Shown here: positions 39,195-49,032 of the stretch, piece by piece
Position numbering within the stretch: position 1 is the first letter of the stretch
Layout of the letters: every line of letters starts with the position of its first letter
Source of the DNA: Oerskovia enterophila
Lineage (GTDB): Bacteria; Actinomycetota; Actinomycetes; Actinomycetales; Cellulomonadaceae
Assembly: GCF_001692445.1 (NCBI RefSeq)
Contig: NZ_MAQA01000011.1
Span: forward strand, 29,245 to 93,244
Direction: 5' to 3'
DNA length: 64,000 nucleotides
Made by a program: the position numbers and the translations under genes
The notes under the pieces: model-generated
What the model was told of the DNA's origin: nothing
Seen by the model: only the letters and a program-made list of their open reading frames with translations
Database searches by the model: none

Positions 39195-40378
39195 CCGACC
39201 AGCAGGAGACCGTGAGCACAGCACCGGAGGACGAGCAGGGCCGGCCGGCCACGCCCGCCCGCGTCCGGGTGGAGGGCGACCAGCCCTACGACGTCCTCAT
39301 CGGCCGGCACCTCCTGGGCGAGCTGCCCTCGATGCTCGGGCCGGACGTCCGCCGGGTGCTCGTGATCCACCCGGCCGCGCTCGCGACCTCGGCGGACACG
39401 GTCCGCGAGGACCTGCTCGCGGTGGGCTACGAGGCGTACATCGCCGAGGTCCCCGACGCCGAGGAGGCCAAGACCGCGCAGGTCGCCGCGTTCCTGTGGC
39501 AGGTCCTGGGACAGGCGGACTTCACGCGCAGCGACGCGATCGTCTCGGTCGGCGGGGGAGCCACGACGGACCTCGCGGGCTTCGTCGCGGCGACCTGGCT
39601 GCGCGGGATCAAGGTCGTGCACGTCCCCACGACGCTGCTGGCCATGGTGGATGCGGCCGTGGGCGGCAAGACGGGCATCAACACGGCCGAGGGCAAGAAC
39701 CTCGTGGGCGCGTTCCACCCGCCCGCGGGCGTGCTCTGCGACGTCGCCTCGCTCGAGTCGCTGCCCAAGTTCGACTTCGTCGCCGGGCTCGCCGAGATCG
39801 TCAAGACCGGCTTCATCGCCGACCCGCGGATCCTCGAGCTCGTCGAGGAGAACATCGACGAGCTCAAGAGCTGGGGCGGGGCCACGGTGCCCGCGTCGAC
39901 GTGGGCCGTCGTCGTCGAGCTCATCGAACGCTCGGTCGCGGTCAAGGCGCGCGTCGTGGGGGAGGACCTCAAGGAGGCCGGCCTGCGCGAGATCCTCAAC
40001 TACGGCCACACCCTGGGCCACGCGGTCGAGCTCACCGAGCGCTACGCGTGGCGCCACGGCGCGGCCGTGTCGGTCGGCATGGTCTTTGCCGCCGAGCTCT
40101 CGCGCCTCGCGGGACGCCTCGACGACGCGACCGTGGACCGTCACCGCGAGATCCTCGGCAACCTCGGGCTGCCCCTGACCTACCGGGGGGACCGCTGGGA
40201 GCAGCTCCTGTCGGCCATGCGCCGCGACAAGAAGTCCCGCGGCGACCTGCTCCGCTTCGTGGTCCTCGACGGGATCGGCAAGCCCTCGCGCCTCGAGGGG
40301 CCGGACCCGGCGCTCCTCGCGGCCGCGTACGCCGAGATCGCGATCGACGCGCCCCGCGGTGGGCCGATCGCCCTCTGA
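39191..40378 (+). CDS. aroB: 3-Dehydroquinate synthase
   Basis: AroB cyclises DAHP to 3-dehydroquinate using NAD and a metal. The 395-residue product carries the NAD-binding [41 protein letters not shown], the metal-binding ligands in [11 protein letters not shown] and [12 protein letters not shown], and [15 protein letters not shown]. It has an extra about 25-residue polar N-terminus. The GTG at 39191 overlaps aroK and has GAGGAGCG upstream; GTG 39209-39211 is an alternative that would remove six residues. Confidence 0.95.
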   Translation: MTDQQETVSTAPEDEQGRPATPARVRVEGDQPYDVLIGRHLLGELPSMLGPDVRRVLVIHPAALATSADTVREDLLAVGYEAYIAEVPDAEEAKTAQVAAFLWQVLGQADFTRSDAIVSVGGGATTDLAGFVAATWLRGIKVVHVPTTLLAMVDAAVGGKTGINTAEGKNLVGAFHPPAGVLCDVASLESLPKFDFVAGLAEIVKTGFIADPRILELVEENIDELKSWGGATVPASTWAVVVELIERSVAVKARVVGEDLKEAGLREILNYGHTLGHAVELTERYAWRHGAAVSVGMVFAAELSRLAGRLDDATVDRHREILGNLGLPLTYRGDRWEQLLSAMRRDKKSRGDLLRFVVLDGIGKPSRLEGPDPALLAAAYAEIAIDAPRGGPIAL

Positions 40379-40420
40379 CGCGACGTCGTCGGGCCTCCTG
40401 CGGAGCCGCCACGACGCACC

Positions 40421-40457
40421 ACGGCCCGTCCCCCCCACCGGTGGGGGGACGGGCCGT
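40421..40457. terminator. Terminator between convergent aroB and GDPD genes
   Basis: An almost perfect palindrome, ACGGCCCGTCCCCCC followed by its complement with one extra C, centres on ACCGGT. It is 42 bases after aroB and 35 bases before the stop of the minus-strand GDPD gene, so it may end both transcripts. Confidence 0.8.
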
Positions 40458-40492
40458 TCGCCGTCTCGGTCGCGGCGCGCTCGGGGCCGGCC

Positions 40493-41317
40493 TCAGGCCC
40501 AGCGCCCCCGCGCGAGGAGGACCTCGCGCAGCAGGTCGGCGCGGTCCGTCACGATCCCGTCGACCCCCAGGCCGACCAGCCGCCCCATCTCGAGGGGGTC
40601 GTTGATCGTCCACACGTGCACCTGGCGGCCCGCGGCGTGCGCGGCCGCGACCGTCCGGGCGTCCACGACCGTCAACGGGCCCTGCCTCTCGGGGACCTGC
40701 AGGCAGTCGGCGCCGCGCAGCGCCCAGGACGCGAGCGCGCCGAACGGGGACCGCGGTGCCCCGGCCCGGGCCGCGAGCAGGAACGCCGCCACCTCGCTCG
40801 TGCCCGTCGAGGTCGCCACGGGCCGGGTCAGGCGCTCGACCGTCCGTCGCCTGCGCGCCGGGGAGAACGAGGCGACGCACACGCGCTCGTGCGCCCGCGT
40901 GCGCTCGATCGCCGCAGCGACCGGCCCGACGGCCGAGTCCGCCTTCACGTCGACGTTGACCCGCAGGTCCGGCCAGGTCCCCAGGACGTCCTCCAGCAGA
41001 GGGACCGGCTCGACGCCCCCGATCCGCGCGTCGCGCACCCGAGCCCATGGCAGGTCCGCGACCATCCCCGTGCCGTCCGTCGTGCGGTCCAGGCTCGCGT
41101 CGTGCAGGGCCACCGCGACGCCGTCGGACGTCGCGTGCGCGTCCGTCTCGACGTACCCGAACCCGAGCGCTCGGGCCGCGGCGAACGCCGCGAGCGAGTT
41201 CTCGAGCCCGTCGAGCGAGAACCCGCGGTGAGCGAGCGCCACGAACCCCGTGGGGGAGTCGAGGTAGGGGTGACGCCAGGCCCCGGGGCGACCGCCGCGC
41301 AGGTCCGTGCGGCTCAT
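40493..41317 (-). CDS. Glycerophosphodiester phosphodiesterase
   Basis: The 274-residue product is a GDPD-type TIM barrel that would hydrolyse glycerophosphodiesters to glycerol 3-phosphate and an alcohol. Catalytic and metal residues are seen in ALAHRGFS (H30, R31), LENSLAAF (E39, N40), YVETDAHATSDG (E57, D59), LHDASLDRTTDGTG (H72) and NVDVKAD. No signal peptide is evident, so it is probably cytoplasmic. The ATG overlaps the hydrolase stop by 4 bases (ATGA), placing it last in the MFS-hydrolase-GDPD operon. The pairing with a lipase-like hydrolase suggests glycerolipid turnover, by inference. Confidence 0.92.
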   Translation of the reverse strand: MSRTDLRGGRPGAWRHPYLDSPTGFVALAHRGFSLDGLENSLAAFAAARALGFGYVETDAHATSDGVAVALHDASLDRTTDGTGMVADLPWARVRDARIGGVEPVPLLEDVLGTWPDLRVNVDVKADSAVGPVAAAIERTRAHERVCVASFSPARRRRTVERLTRPVATSTGTSEVAAFLLAARAGAPRSPFGALASWALRGADCLQVPERQGPLTVVDARTVAAAHAAGRQVHVWTINDPLEMGRLVGLGVDGIVTDRADLLREVLLARGRWA

Positions 41318-42519
41318 CGGGTCGGGCCTACGGCACGCCCGCCGTGCCCCAGACGCCCCGGATGCGCCAGCCGGGCGTCGAGCCAGGTCAGCATCGAGGT
41401 CAGGTAGGCCTCGCGCGGTCCGTCCGCGGACAGCGTCAGGTCGTGCACCCCGCCCTCGATCGAACGGATCGTCACGTCCGGTCCCACGCGCGGGGCCAGA
41501 CGCGCGATCTGCTCGACGTCCAGGACCGTGTCCTGCTCGTCGAGCAGGGGGTTGGTCAGGTCGTCGGGCCCCGAGCTCGCCGAGTGGGCCACGAGCACGG
41601 GGCACGCGACGTCGAGCCCGCGCGCGAGCCGCGCCTGCCCCTGGCGCACGGCCCGCAGCCACCCGGCCCGGACCGGGACACCGTCAGGACGCTTGAGCTC
41701 CGGGTCGAAGTCCCACCGGCCCCCGTTCGCTGCGAGCAGGTGCGTCGCGTACGCCGAGGGCGCGGCGCTGAGCACCGCCAGGGGAGACCACGGCCCGACG
41801 GCGTCGAGCACCCTGGTCGCGATCGTCCGGTTCAGCCAGCTCGAGTTGAGGTCGAGGAACGGCGAGTCCAGCACGAGCGCGTCGATCAGATGCTGCCGAC
41901 GGTGCGCGTGCGCCCACAACGGTGCCACCAGGCCCCCCGTCGAGTGCGCGTGCACCACCAGGGGCAGACCGGGGTGCAGCCCGCGGACGGCCGCGACCGC
42001 GACCGACAGGTCCGTGGCAGGCTCCCGCAGGTCCTCGACGAAGTGCGGGACCTGCCCAGGCCGCAAGGAGCGCCCCGCGGCCCGAAGGTCCACGGCGAAG
42101 AACGCGTAGCCCGCGTCCTCGACCGCCCGGGCCAGGTGGTCCTGGAAGAAGTAGTCGTTGTAGCCGTGGACGTGCAGGAACACGCCCCTGCGCCGTCCGG
42201 CGTCCTCCGGCGCCCCGGGCGTGCGGCGCACGAGCGTCGCGACGGGAGGCGGACCGGGCTCGGGAGCGAGCTCCGGACCCGCGTCGGCGTCGTGCACCGT
42301 GGACCGCCCCACGGCCTCGCGGGCGCTCGCGGCCCGGCCAGGAAGGGGCGGGACGAGCGACAGGAGTCCCGCGCGCACCCCGGGAGGAGGGCCGCCCGTG
42401 GCGAGCGTCGCGGCCTCGAAGCCGGCGAGCAGGTGGTCGGGTCGCCAGGCGAGCCCTGCGCGCGGCCCCGAGGCATCTCCGGGGGCCCGCTCGTCGGTCG
42501 TCCTGAGGGGCTCCGTCAC
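41314..42519 (-). CDS. Alpha/beta hydrolase (monoacylglycerol lipase-like)
   Basis: The 401-residue product is a serine hydrolase of the Hydrolase_4 type. The oxyanion motif is HVHGYNDYF and the nucleophile elbow is AHSTGG (S193; the first Gly of GxSxG is Ala). A catalytic Asp/His pair is expected in the C-terminal part, with His in GGVHDLTLS. An N-terminal region of about 90 residues is Pro/Ala-rich. The GTG at 42519 follows the MFS gene by 27 bases. It shares an operon with GDPD, consistent with glycerolipid degradation. Confidence 0.85.
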   Translation of the reverse strand: MTEPLRTTDERAPGDASGPRAGLAWRPDHLLAGFEAATLATGGPPPGVRAGLLSLVPPLPGRAASAREAVGRSTVHDADAGPELAPEPGPPPVATLVRRTPGAPEDAGRRRGVFLHVHGYNDYFFQDHLARAVEDAGYAFFAVDLRAAGRSLRPGQVPHFVEDLREPATDLSVAVAAVRGLHPGLPLVVHAHSTGGLVAPLWAHAHRRQHLIDALVLDSPFLDLNSSWLNRTIATRVLDAVGPWSPLAVLSAAPSAYATHLLAANGGRWDFDPELKRPDGVPVRAGWLRAVRQGQARLARGLDVACPVLVAHSASSGPDDLTNPLLDEQDTVLDVEQIARLAPRVGPDVTIRSIEGGVHDLTLSADGPREAYLTSMLTWLDARLAHPGRLGHGGRAVGPTR

Positions 42520-42546
42520 GCCTGGTCCTTCATCGCTGGTCCTCTG

Positions 42547-44019
42547 TCATCGCCGGTCCTCCGTGCTTGCCGTTCCCGCAGTGCTCGCGGGCACCGTCAC
42601 GAGGTCCTTGCCGCCGTCGACGCCGTCCCCGGCCGGGAAGCGCACGAACAGCATGAGCACGAGCCCGACGAGGATCACGGCGACGATCCCCAGGATGCCC
42701 CAGAACTGCTCGCCCGACACGGCGACCATGGTCGCGAACGCCATCGGCGCGAGGAAGCTCGCGGCGCGGCCCGTGGTCGCGTACAGGCCGAACGCCTCGG
42801 CCTCACGCCCCTCGTCGCTGATACGGCCCAGGAGGGCACGGCTGGCGGACTGGGCCGGGCCGACGAACGCGCACAGCAGCAGGCCCCAGACCCAGAAGAC
42901 GTTCGCGCCGCCGTCGTGCTGGACGAAGACGGCCGTGCCGGAGATCACCAGACCCACGAGCGAGCCCAGGATCACGCGACGTGGGCCGATCTTGTCGTCG
43001 AGCCAGCCGGCCGCGATCGTCGAGAGCCCCGCGACGACGTTCGCGGCGATCGCGAACACGATGACCTCGCTCGCGCTGAACCCGAACGTGCCCGAGGCGA
43101 TCACCGCCCCGAACGTGAAGACGCCCGCCAGGCCGTCGCGGTAGACGGCGCTCGCGACGAGGTAGCCGAGCGTCGAACGACGCGTGCGCCACAGGTGGAC
43201 GAGGTCTCGGCCGAGCTTGCGGTACGCGCCCACGACACCGATCGGCGCGGACCCTCCCGGGCGCGGCGTCTCCGGGACGGCCAGGAGCACCGGGATCGCG
43301 AACACCGCGAACCACAGGGCCGAGAGCAGGACGCTCACCCGGATGTCCATGCCGTCCGTGCCCGTGACGCCGAACCAGCCGACCTCGGGGTTGATGAAAC
43401 CGACGAACAGCACCAGCAGCAGCACGATCCCGCCGACGTAGCCCGCACCCCAGCCGATGCCGCTGATGCGCCCGATCGTGCGAGGCGTCGAGATGTCGAG
43501 CAGCAGGGCGTTGTACGCCACCGAGGCCAGCTCGAAGAAGACGTTGCCCGCCGAGAGGAGCACGACGCCCAGGATCACGGCGTCGGACAGCGAACCGGGG
43601 ACGGGCTGCACGAAGAACATGGCGACCATGGCCGCGACGGTCGCCGCGGTGTTGACGCCGAGCCACACCTTGCGCCGGCCCGAGGCGTCCGCGAGCGCCC
43701 CGAGCGCGGGGGCGAGCAGGGCGATGAGCGCGCCGGCGATCGTCAGGCCCCACCCGAGCCAGGCCGTGTGGTCGGCCATGACCGCGTCGGGGTCGGCAGC
43801 TCCCGCCTCGACGAACGCGTCGCTCGTGATCCAGCGCGTGAAGACGAACGTCGTGACGACGGCGTTGAACGCGGCCGAGCCCCAGTCCCACAGGGACCAG
43901 GCGAGGACCTGGCGTCTGCCGACGACGGGGGAGGGCGAGGCGGCGTCCGCGGCGGGGGAGAGGCCGCTGTCGGCCTCGTGGCCGGGTGTGGCGGGGGTCA
44001 CGTTCTGGTGATCTGGCAC
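42547..44019 (-). CDS. MFS transporter, UMF1 family
   Basis: The 490-residue product has about 12 hydrophobic segments, and motifs WDWGSAAFNAVVTTFVFTRWI, GALADASGRRKVWL and YNALLLDISTPRTIGRISGIGWGAGYVGGI typical of the UMF1 (Atg22-like) group. These transporters are presumed to export small metabolites such as amino acids, but the substrate is unknown. The start GTG is at 44019. It is the first gene of a three-gene minus-strand operon (MFS-hydrolase-GDPD) inserted between aroB and aroQ. Confidence 0.88.
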   Translation of the reverse strand: MPDHQNVTPATPGHEADSGLSPAADAASPSPVVGRRQVLAWSLWDWGSAAFNAVVTTFVFTRWITSDAFVEAGAADPDAVMADHTAWLGWGLTIAGALIALLAPALGALADASGRRKVWLGVNTAATVAAMVAMFFVQPVPGSLSDAVILGVVLLSAGNVFFELASVAYNALLLDISTPRTIGRISGIGWGAGYVGGIVLLLVLFVGFINPEVGWFGVTGTDGMDIRVSVLLSALWFAVFAIPVLLAVPETPRPGGSAPIGVVGAYRKLGRDLVHLWRTRRSTLGYLVASAVYRDGLAGVFTFGAVIASGTFGFSASEVIVFAIAANVVAGLSTIAAGWLDDKIGPRRVILGSLVGLVISGTAVFVQHDGGANVFWVWGLLLCAFVGPAQSASRALLGRISDEGREAEAFGLYATTGRAASFLAPMAFATMVAVSGEQFWGILGIVAVILVGLVLMLFVRFPAGDGVDGGKDLVTVPASTAGTASTEDRR

Positions 44020-44109
44020 GCGCGCATCGTAGACCGTCCGGCGGGCGTGAGGGTGAACGGCGGGGGCCGGGCCGTTGGACGGTCACGACGGGGGAGACCT
44101 CGGCCCCGC

Positions 44110-44115
44110 TAGGCT
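44110..44115 (+). promoter_or_regulatory. -10 box of a probable leaderless aroQ promoter
   Basis: TAGGCT at 44110-44115 is followed by 6 bases and the aroQ ATG at 44122, the same layout as rarA. No Shine-Dalgarno sequence lies upstream of the ATG, supporting a leaderless mRNA. Confidence 0.55.
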
Positions 44116-44121
44116 CTGCGC

Positions 44122-44568
44122 ATGACTCGCGTCCTCATCCTCAACGGTCCCAACCTCGGTCGCCTGGGCGTCCGCGAGCCCGACGTCTACGGGGCGGCGT
44201 CCTACGCCGACCTGGTCGCGGCGGGCGAGCGCTGGGGCGCGGAGAACGACCTCGAGGTCCAGGTCCGCCAGACGGACGACGAGTCGGAGCTGGTCGGCTG
44301 GTTGCACGGCGCGGTCGACGACGGCGCGCACGTGGTGCTCAACCCCGCGGCGTTCACGCACTACTCGTACGCTTTGCGGGACGCAGCGGCGCAGGTGACC
44401 AAGGCAGGCCTGCTGCTCGTCGAGGTGCACCTGAGCAACCCCGCGGCACGCGAGGAGTTCCGCCACAACTCGGTCATCGGCGGGGTGGCGACGGGCACCG
44501 TGGCCGGGTTCGGGTTCGACTCGTACCGCCTCGCGGTCCTGGCGATCGTGTCGCGGCTGGCGGCCTAG
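44122..44568 (+). CDS. aroQ: Type II 3-dehydroquinate dehydratase
   Basis: AroQ dehydrates 3-dehydroquinate to 3-dehydroshikimate. The 148-residue product has the type II signature LILNGPNLGRLGVREPDVYG (catalytic Tyr23), VQVRQTDDESELVGWLH and NPAAFTHYSYALRDA. The usual RExFRHxS block is present as REEFRHNSVIGG, but the following GxGxxGY segment is modified to VAGFGFDSYRLAV. It is cut off from aroB by a minus-strand cassette and has its own promoter-like TAGGCT box. Confidence 0.93.
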   Translation: MTRVLILNGPNLGRLGVREPDVYGAASYADLVAAGERWGAENDLEVQVRQTDDESELVGWLHGAVDDGAHVVLNPAAFTHYSYALRDAAAQVTKAGLLLVEVHLSNPAAREEFRHNSVIGGVATGTVAGFGFDSYRLAVLAIVSRLAA

Positions 44569-44578
44569 ATCCCGCCGC

Positions 44579-44654
44579 ATCAAGCCCTGAGGCTTGAGCA
44601 GAGAGAATCAAGTTCTACCCCTTGAGGAAGGTAGATCAAGGGTCTACCGTGGAG
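44579..44654 (+). promoter_or_regulatory. Array of phased operator half-sites before the SatD gene
   Basis: ATCAAG at 44579, 44607 and 44635 alternates with CTTGAG at 44593 and 44621, and GTGGAG at 44649. Each half-site starts exactly 14 bases after the previous one. The full unit ATCAAG-N8-CTTGAG repeats every 28 bases. The array ends 2 bases before the SatD ATG at 44657, so a bound regulator would block transcription or translation. It resembles the HspR (HAIR) palindrome CTTGAG...CTCAAG but with one base less between halves. Confidence 0.7.
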
Positions 44655-44656
44655 GG

Positions 44657-45271
44657 ATGTTCGTCCTGACAGTGGACCAGAGAGCCAGCACCCGCCGGGG
44701 AGACCTCGTGCCGGACCTGCTCGGCCGCCTCGCGCCCTACGAGGGCCGCGCGGGGGTCGTCATCCCCTTCGACCGGACCGTCGGCGACGAGGTGCAGGCC
44801 GTGCTCGACGACGCCGCGCTCGTCGTGGAGCTCGTCCTCGCCCTGGGCAGGTGGGGAGGCTGGAGCACGGGTCTCGGCATCGGTCAGGTGCTTCCCGGGC
44901 CCGACGGGCGTCTGCCCCGGGCCTCGCGCGAGGCGTCCGGGTCGGCGTTCGTCCACGCCCGCGCCGCGGTCGAGCGGGCCAAGACCCGCGGCAGCGCCGT
45001 CCCGTCGGCAGTCGAAGGACCCGACCCGGCGGCGGCCGGCGAGGTCGAGGCGCTCCTGCGGCTCCTGCTCGCGGTGGGCGCCCGGCGCACCCCGGCGGGC
45101 TGGGAGGTCGTCGACGCGCTCGCGCGTGTGGGTGGCACCCAGAAGGATGTGGCCCGGGACCTCGGGATCAGCGAGCAGGCCGTGAGCCAACGCCTGCGCG
45201 CGAGCCTGTGGTCCGAGGAAGCGGCCGTCCGGCCGGTCGTGACGAGACTCCTGCAGGAGGCAGACGCGTGA
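44657..45271 (+). CDS. SatD-family regulatory protein
   Basis: The 204-residue product matches SatD-family proteins (MFVLTVDQRASTRRGDLVPDLL, then VIPFDRTVGDEVQAVLDD). Its C-terminus holds a helix-turn-helix (about residues 160-185: VGGTQKDVARDLGISEQAVSQRLRASL), so DNA binding is likely. The ATG at 44657 was chosen from the family N-terminus, with GGAGGG just upstream. A remarkable array of phased half-sites lies immediately before it, which suggests autoregulation. The role of SatD is not established. The stop overlaps the next GTG by 4 bases. Confidence 0.8.
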   Translation: MFVLTVDQRASTRRGDLVPDLLGRLAPYEGRAGVVIPFDRTVGDEVQAVLDDAALVVELVLALGRWGGWSTGLGIGQVLPGPDGRLPRASREASGSAFVHARAAVERAKTRGSAVPSAVEGPDPAAAGEVEALLRLLLAVGARRTPAGWEVVDALARVGGTQKDVARDLGISEQAVSQRLRASLWSEEAAVRPVVTRLLQEADA

Positions 45272-45885
45272 GCTTCGCATCAGGGATGGCCGTGGCAGGG
45301 GTCGTGGTCGCGACCCTCCTGCTCAGCGTGCTGGGCGGCATGCTCGTCACGCCGTGGGTCCTGCGGGCCGCGGCGCGCCGCTCCGAGATCGAGGGGGAGG
45401 TCCCTCCGGCCAGGGACCCGGGCCCCGTCCCTCCGCCGCCCGGACACGTCGTCCCGGCCGCAGGGGCGACCACGGCGCCGAGCGCTCCCGTCCCTCCGCC
45501 GCCGGCCGTCGGCGTGCCTGCCGGGCCGGCGGGGCCACCCGTGTCGTCCCTGTCGGCCCCGGCCGTCCCGCCCGCCGCACCCGACCCGGCGGCCGGAGCG
45601 GCGCCGTCGGACCCTGGCGGGCCCCTCGGCGACGAGGCCGTCCAGACCCTGCGCGGCGGCACGTGGATCGGGATCCTCGAGCGCCTCGCGATCACGGGCT
45701 GCCTGCTCGCCGGGTACCCCGCGGGGGTCGCGTTCGTGGTCGCGATCAAGGGCCTGGGGCGCTACCCCGAGCTGCGCGACCACCCCGTCGCAGCCGAGCG
45801 CTTCATGATCGGCACCCTGGCCTCGATGATCTGGGCCGGAGCGACCGGAATCCTGGGCGCAGCGATCCTTGGTCTCCTCCGGTAG
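45268..45885 (+). CDS. SatD-linked membrane protein with DUF3307-like C-terminal helices
   Basis: The 205-residue product has an N-terminal membrane helix (about residues 7-30), a Pro/Ala-rich linker of about 90 residues, and two hydrophobic helices at the C-terminus ([19 protein letters not shown] and [19 protein letters not shown]). The motif GILERLAI...[13 protein letters not shown]...IGTLAS resembles the C-terminal part of DUF3307 proteins, which commonly accompany SatD genes, as remembered. The GTG overlaps the SatD stop by 4 bases, so the two are a coupled unit. Function unknown. Confidence 0.65.
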   Translation: MSFASGMAVAGVVVATLLLSVLGGMLVTPWVLRAAARRSEIEGEVPPARDPGPVPPPPGHVVPAAGATTAPSAPVPPPPAVGVPAGPAGPPVSSLSAPAVPPAAPDPAAGAAPSDPGGPLGDEAVQTLRGGTWIGILERLAITGCLLAGYPAGVAFVVAIKGLGRYPELRDHPVAAERFMIGTLASMIWAGATGILGAAILGLLR

Positions 45886-45888
45886 ACT
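45883..45888 (+). promoter_or_regulatory. -10 box for efp-nusB
   Basis: TAGACT at 45883-45888 overlaps the stop of the preceding gene and lies 194 bases before the efp GTG. The long leader (about 190 nt) contains a small GCAGCG/CGCTGC hairpin. No clear -35 box. Confidence 0.5.
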
Positions 45889-46081
45889 GGACCGGGCCTT
45901 TCGCGGCCCCCGGGAACGCCGCAGCGCTCGAACGCTGCTGTCGGCGCGGGGAGCCCGCCAGGAAGGGCCCGCTACCGCCAGGGCGCGCACCCGAACGTGT
46001 GCGCATCAGTGGATCGCACGTGGCTCCCACCGCGAGACACCCCGACGGCAGCCCCATGACAACGCGACAGGAAGACCGAAC

Positions 46082-46645
46082 GTGGCGACGACCAACGACA
46101 TCAAGAACGGCACCGTGCTCAAGCTCGACGGCCAGCTGTGGACGATCATCGAGTTCCAGCACGTCAAGCCCGGCAAGGGTGGCGCCTTCGTTCGCACCAA
46201 GATGAAGAACGTCCTGTCCGGCAAGACCGTCGACAAGACCTTCAACGCCGGCCTCAAGATCGAGACCGCGAACGTCGACAAGCGCGACATGCAGTACCTG
46301 TACAAGGACGGCGAGGACTTCGTCTTCATGGACACGTCCACGTACGACCAGATCACGGTCCCGGCCGCGACCGTCGGCGACGCCGCGGACTACATGCTCG
46401 AGAGCCAGAGCGCGCTCGTCGCGACGAACGAGGGCGTGCCGCTCTACGTCGAGCTGCCCCCGTCGGTCGTCCTCGAGATCACCTACACCGAGCCGGGCCT
46501 GCAGGGCGACCGCTCCACGGGTGGCACCAAGCCCGCGACGCTCGAGACCGGCGCGCAGATCCAGGTCCCGCTGTTCCTCGAGCAGGGCACCAAGGTCAAG
46601 GTCGACACCCGCGACGGCTCCTACCTGGGGCGCGTGAACGACTGA
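46082..46645 (+). CDS. efp: Elongation factor P
   Basis: EF-P relieves ribosome stalling at polyproline motifs. The 187-residue product has the three-domain beta-barrel pattern: KOW-like N-domain with the tip loop [13 protein letters not shown], where the Lys is the modified or functional residue, then the central OB domain ([15 protein letters not shown]) and the C-terminal OB domain ([24 protein letters not shown]). The GTG start follows CAGGAAGACC. It is followed one base later by nusB, an order conserved in actinobacteria. Confidence 0.97.
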   Translation: MATTNDIKNGTVLKLDGQLWTIIEFQHVKPGKGGAFVRTKMKNVLSGKTVDKTFNAGLKIETANVDKRDMQYLYKDGEDFVFMDTSTYDQITVPAATVGDAADYMLESQSALVATNEGVPLYVELPPSVVLEITYTEPGLQGDRSTGGTKPATLETGAQIQVPLFLEQGTKVKVDTRDGSYLGRVND

Positions 46646-46646
46646 C

Positions 46647-47063
46647 GTGGGTGCTCGAACCAAGGCACGCAAGCGCGCGCTCGACGTCCTCTTCGAGGCC
46701 GAGCAGCGCCAGCTGGACCCGCAGACCCTTCTCGCCGACCGGATCGTCGACTCGGGCAGCCAGACGCCCCTGCCGCAGTACACCGTGGACCTCGTCGAGG
46801 GCGTCCTGGCGCACCGCGAGCGGATCGACGAGCTGCTCGAGACCTACTCGCACGGGTGGACCCTCGAGCGCATGCCCGCGGTCGACCGCGCGCTCCTGCG
46901 CATCGGCAGCTGGGAGATCCTCTACAACGACGACGTCCCCGACGCCGTCGCGATCGACGAGGCCGTCGACCTCGCCCGTGAGCTCTCGACGGACGACTCG
47001 CCGAGCTTCGTCAACGGCCTGCTGGCCCGCATCGAGGAGATGAAGCCGACGATCCTGGCCTGA
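46647..47063 (+). CDS. nusB: Transcription antitermination protein NusB
   Basis: NusB binds BoxA RNA with S10 to promote antitermination on rRNA operons. The 138-residue product is all-helical with the family motifs RTKARKRALDVLFEAEQR near the N-terminus, DLVEGVLAHRERIDELL, and MPAVDRALLRIGSWEIL then VAIDEAVDLARELSTDDSPSFVNGLLARI. Length is normal. The GTG start is one base from the efp stop, so it is co-translated with efp. Confidence 0.95.
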   Translation: MGARTKARKRALDVLFEAEQRQLDPQTLLADRIVDSGSQTPLPQYTVDLVEGVLAHRERIDELLETYSHGWTLERMPAVDRALLRIGSWEILYNDDVPDAVAIDEAVDLARELSTDDSPSFVNGLLARIEEMKPTILA

Positions 47064-47115
47064 GCCAGGTCGGCCGGCAGTACCTCACGCCACCTCGGTG
47101 GCACGACGTGCCCCC

Positions 47116-47152
47116 GGACGCCGGTCCCGCCCTCGTGGCGGGGCCGGCGTCC
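47116..47152 (+). terminator. Terminator hairpin after nusB
   Basis: A 16-bp stem (GGACGCCGGTCCCGCC at 47116-47131 with 47137-47152, one G-U pair) and a 5-base loop lie 52 bases after nusB. The rest of 47064-47295 shows nothing else convincing. Confidence 0.75.
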
Positions 47153-47295
47153 GTGCATCCGGGACTGCGGTCGGGTCTGCACCGAGCGACCGGCTGCCCG
47201 GCCGCCCGGCTGCCTGCCTGCCCCGCTGGCCGCACTGTGACCAACGACGCCTGCCCACCCCGTGAGAAGCGCCGGGGCCCGCCCCGGCCGGGCGG

Positions 47296-47301
47296 TAGGG
47301 T
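47296..47301 (+). promoter_or_regulatory. -10 box for the pyr operon
   Basis: TAGGGT at 47296-47301 lies just upstream of the PyrR-binding leader and 64 bases before the pyrR ATG. Transcription would begin near 47308, giving a leader of about 50 nt. No clear -35 box. Confidence 0.45.
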
Positions 47302-47316
47302 GAAGGAGTCAGATTT

Positions 47317-49028
<1,712 letters not shown>

Positions 49029-49032
<4 letters not shown>

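Noticed and set aside
44579..44626. Classical HspR (HAIR) operator
   Set aside because: The half-sites resemble CTTGAG/CTCAAG, but the second half reads ATCAAG and the centre is one base shorter than the HAIR consensus; the downstream gene is not a chaperone.
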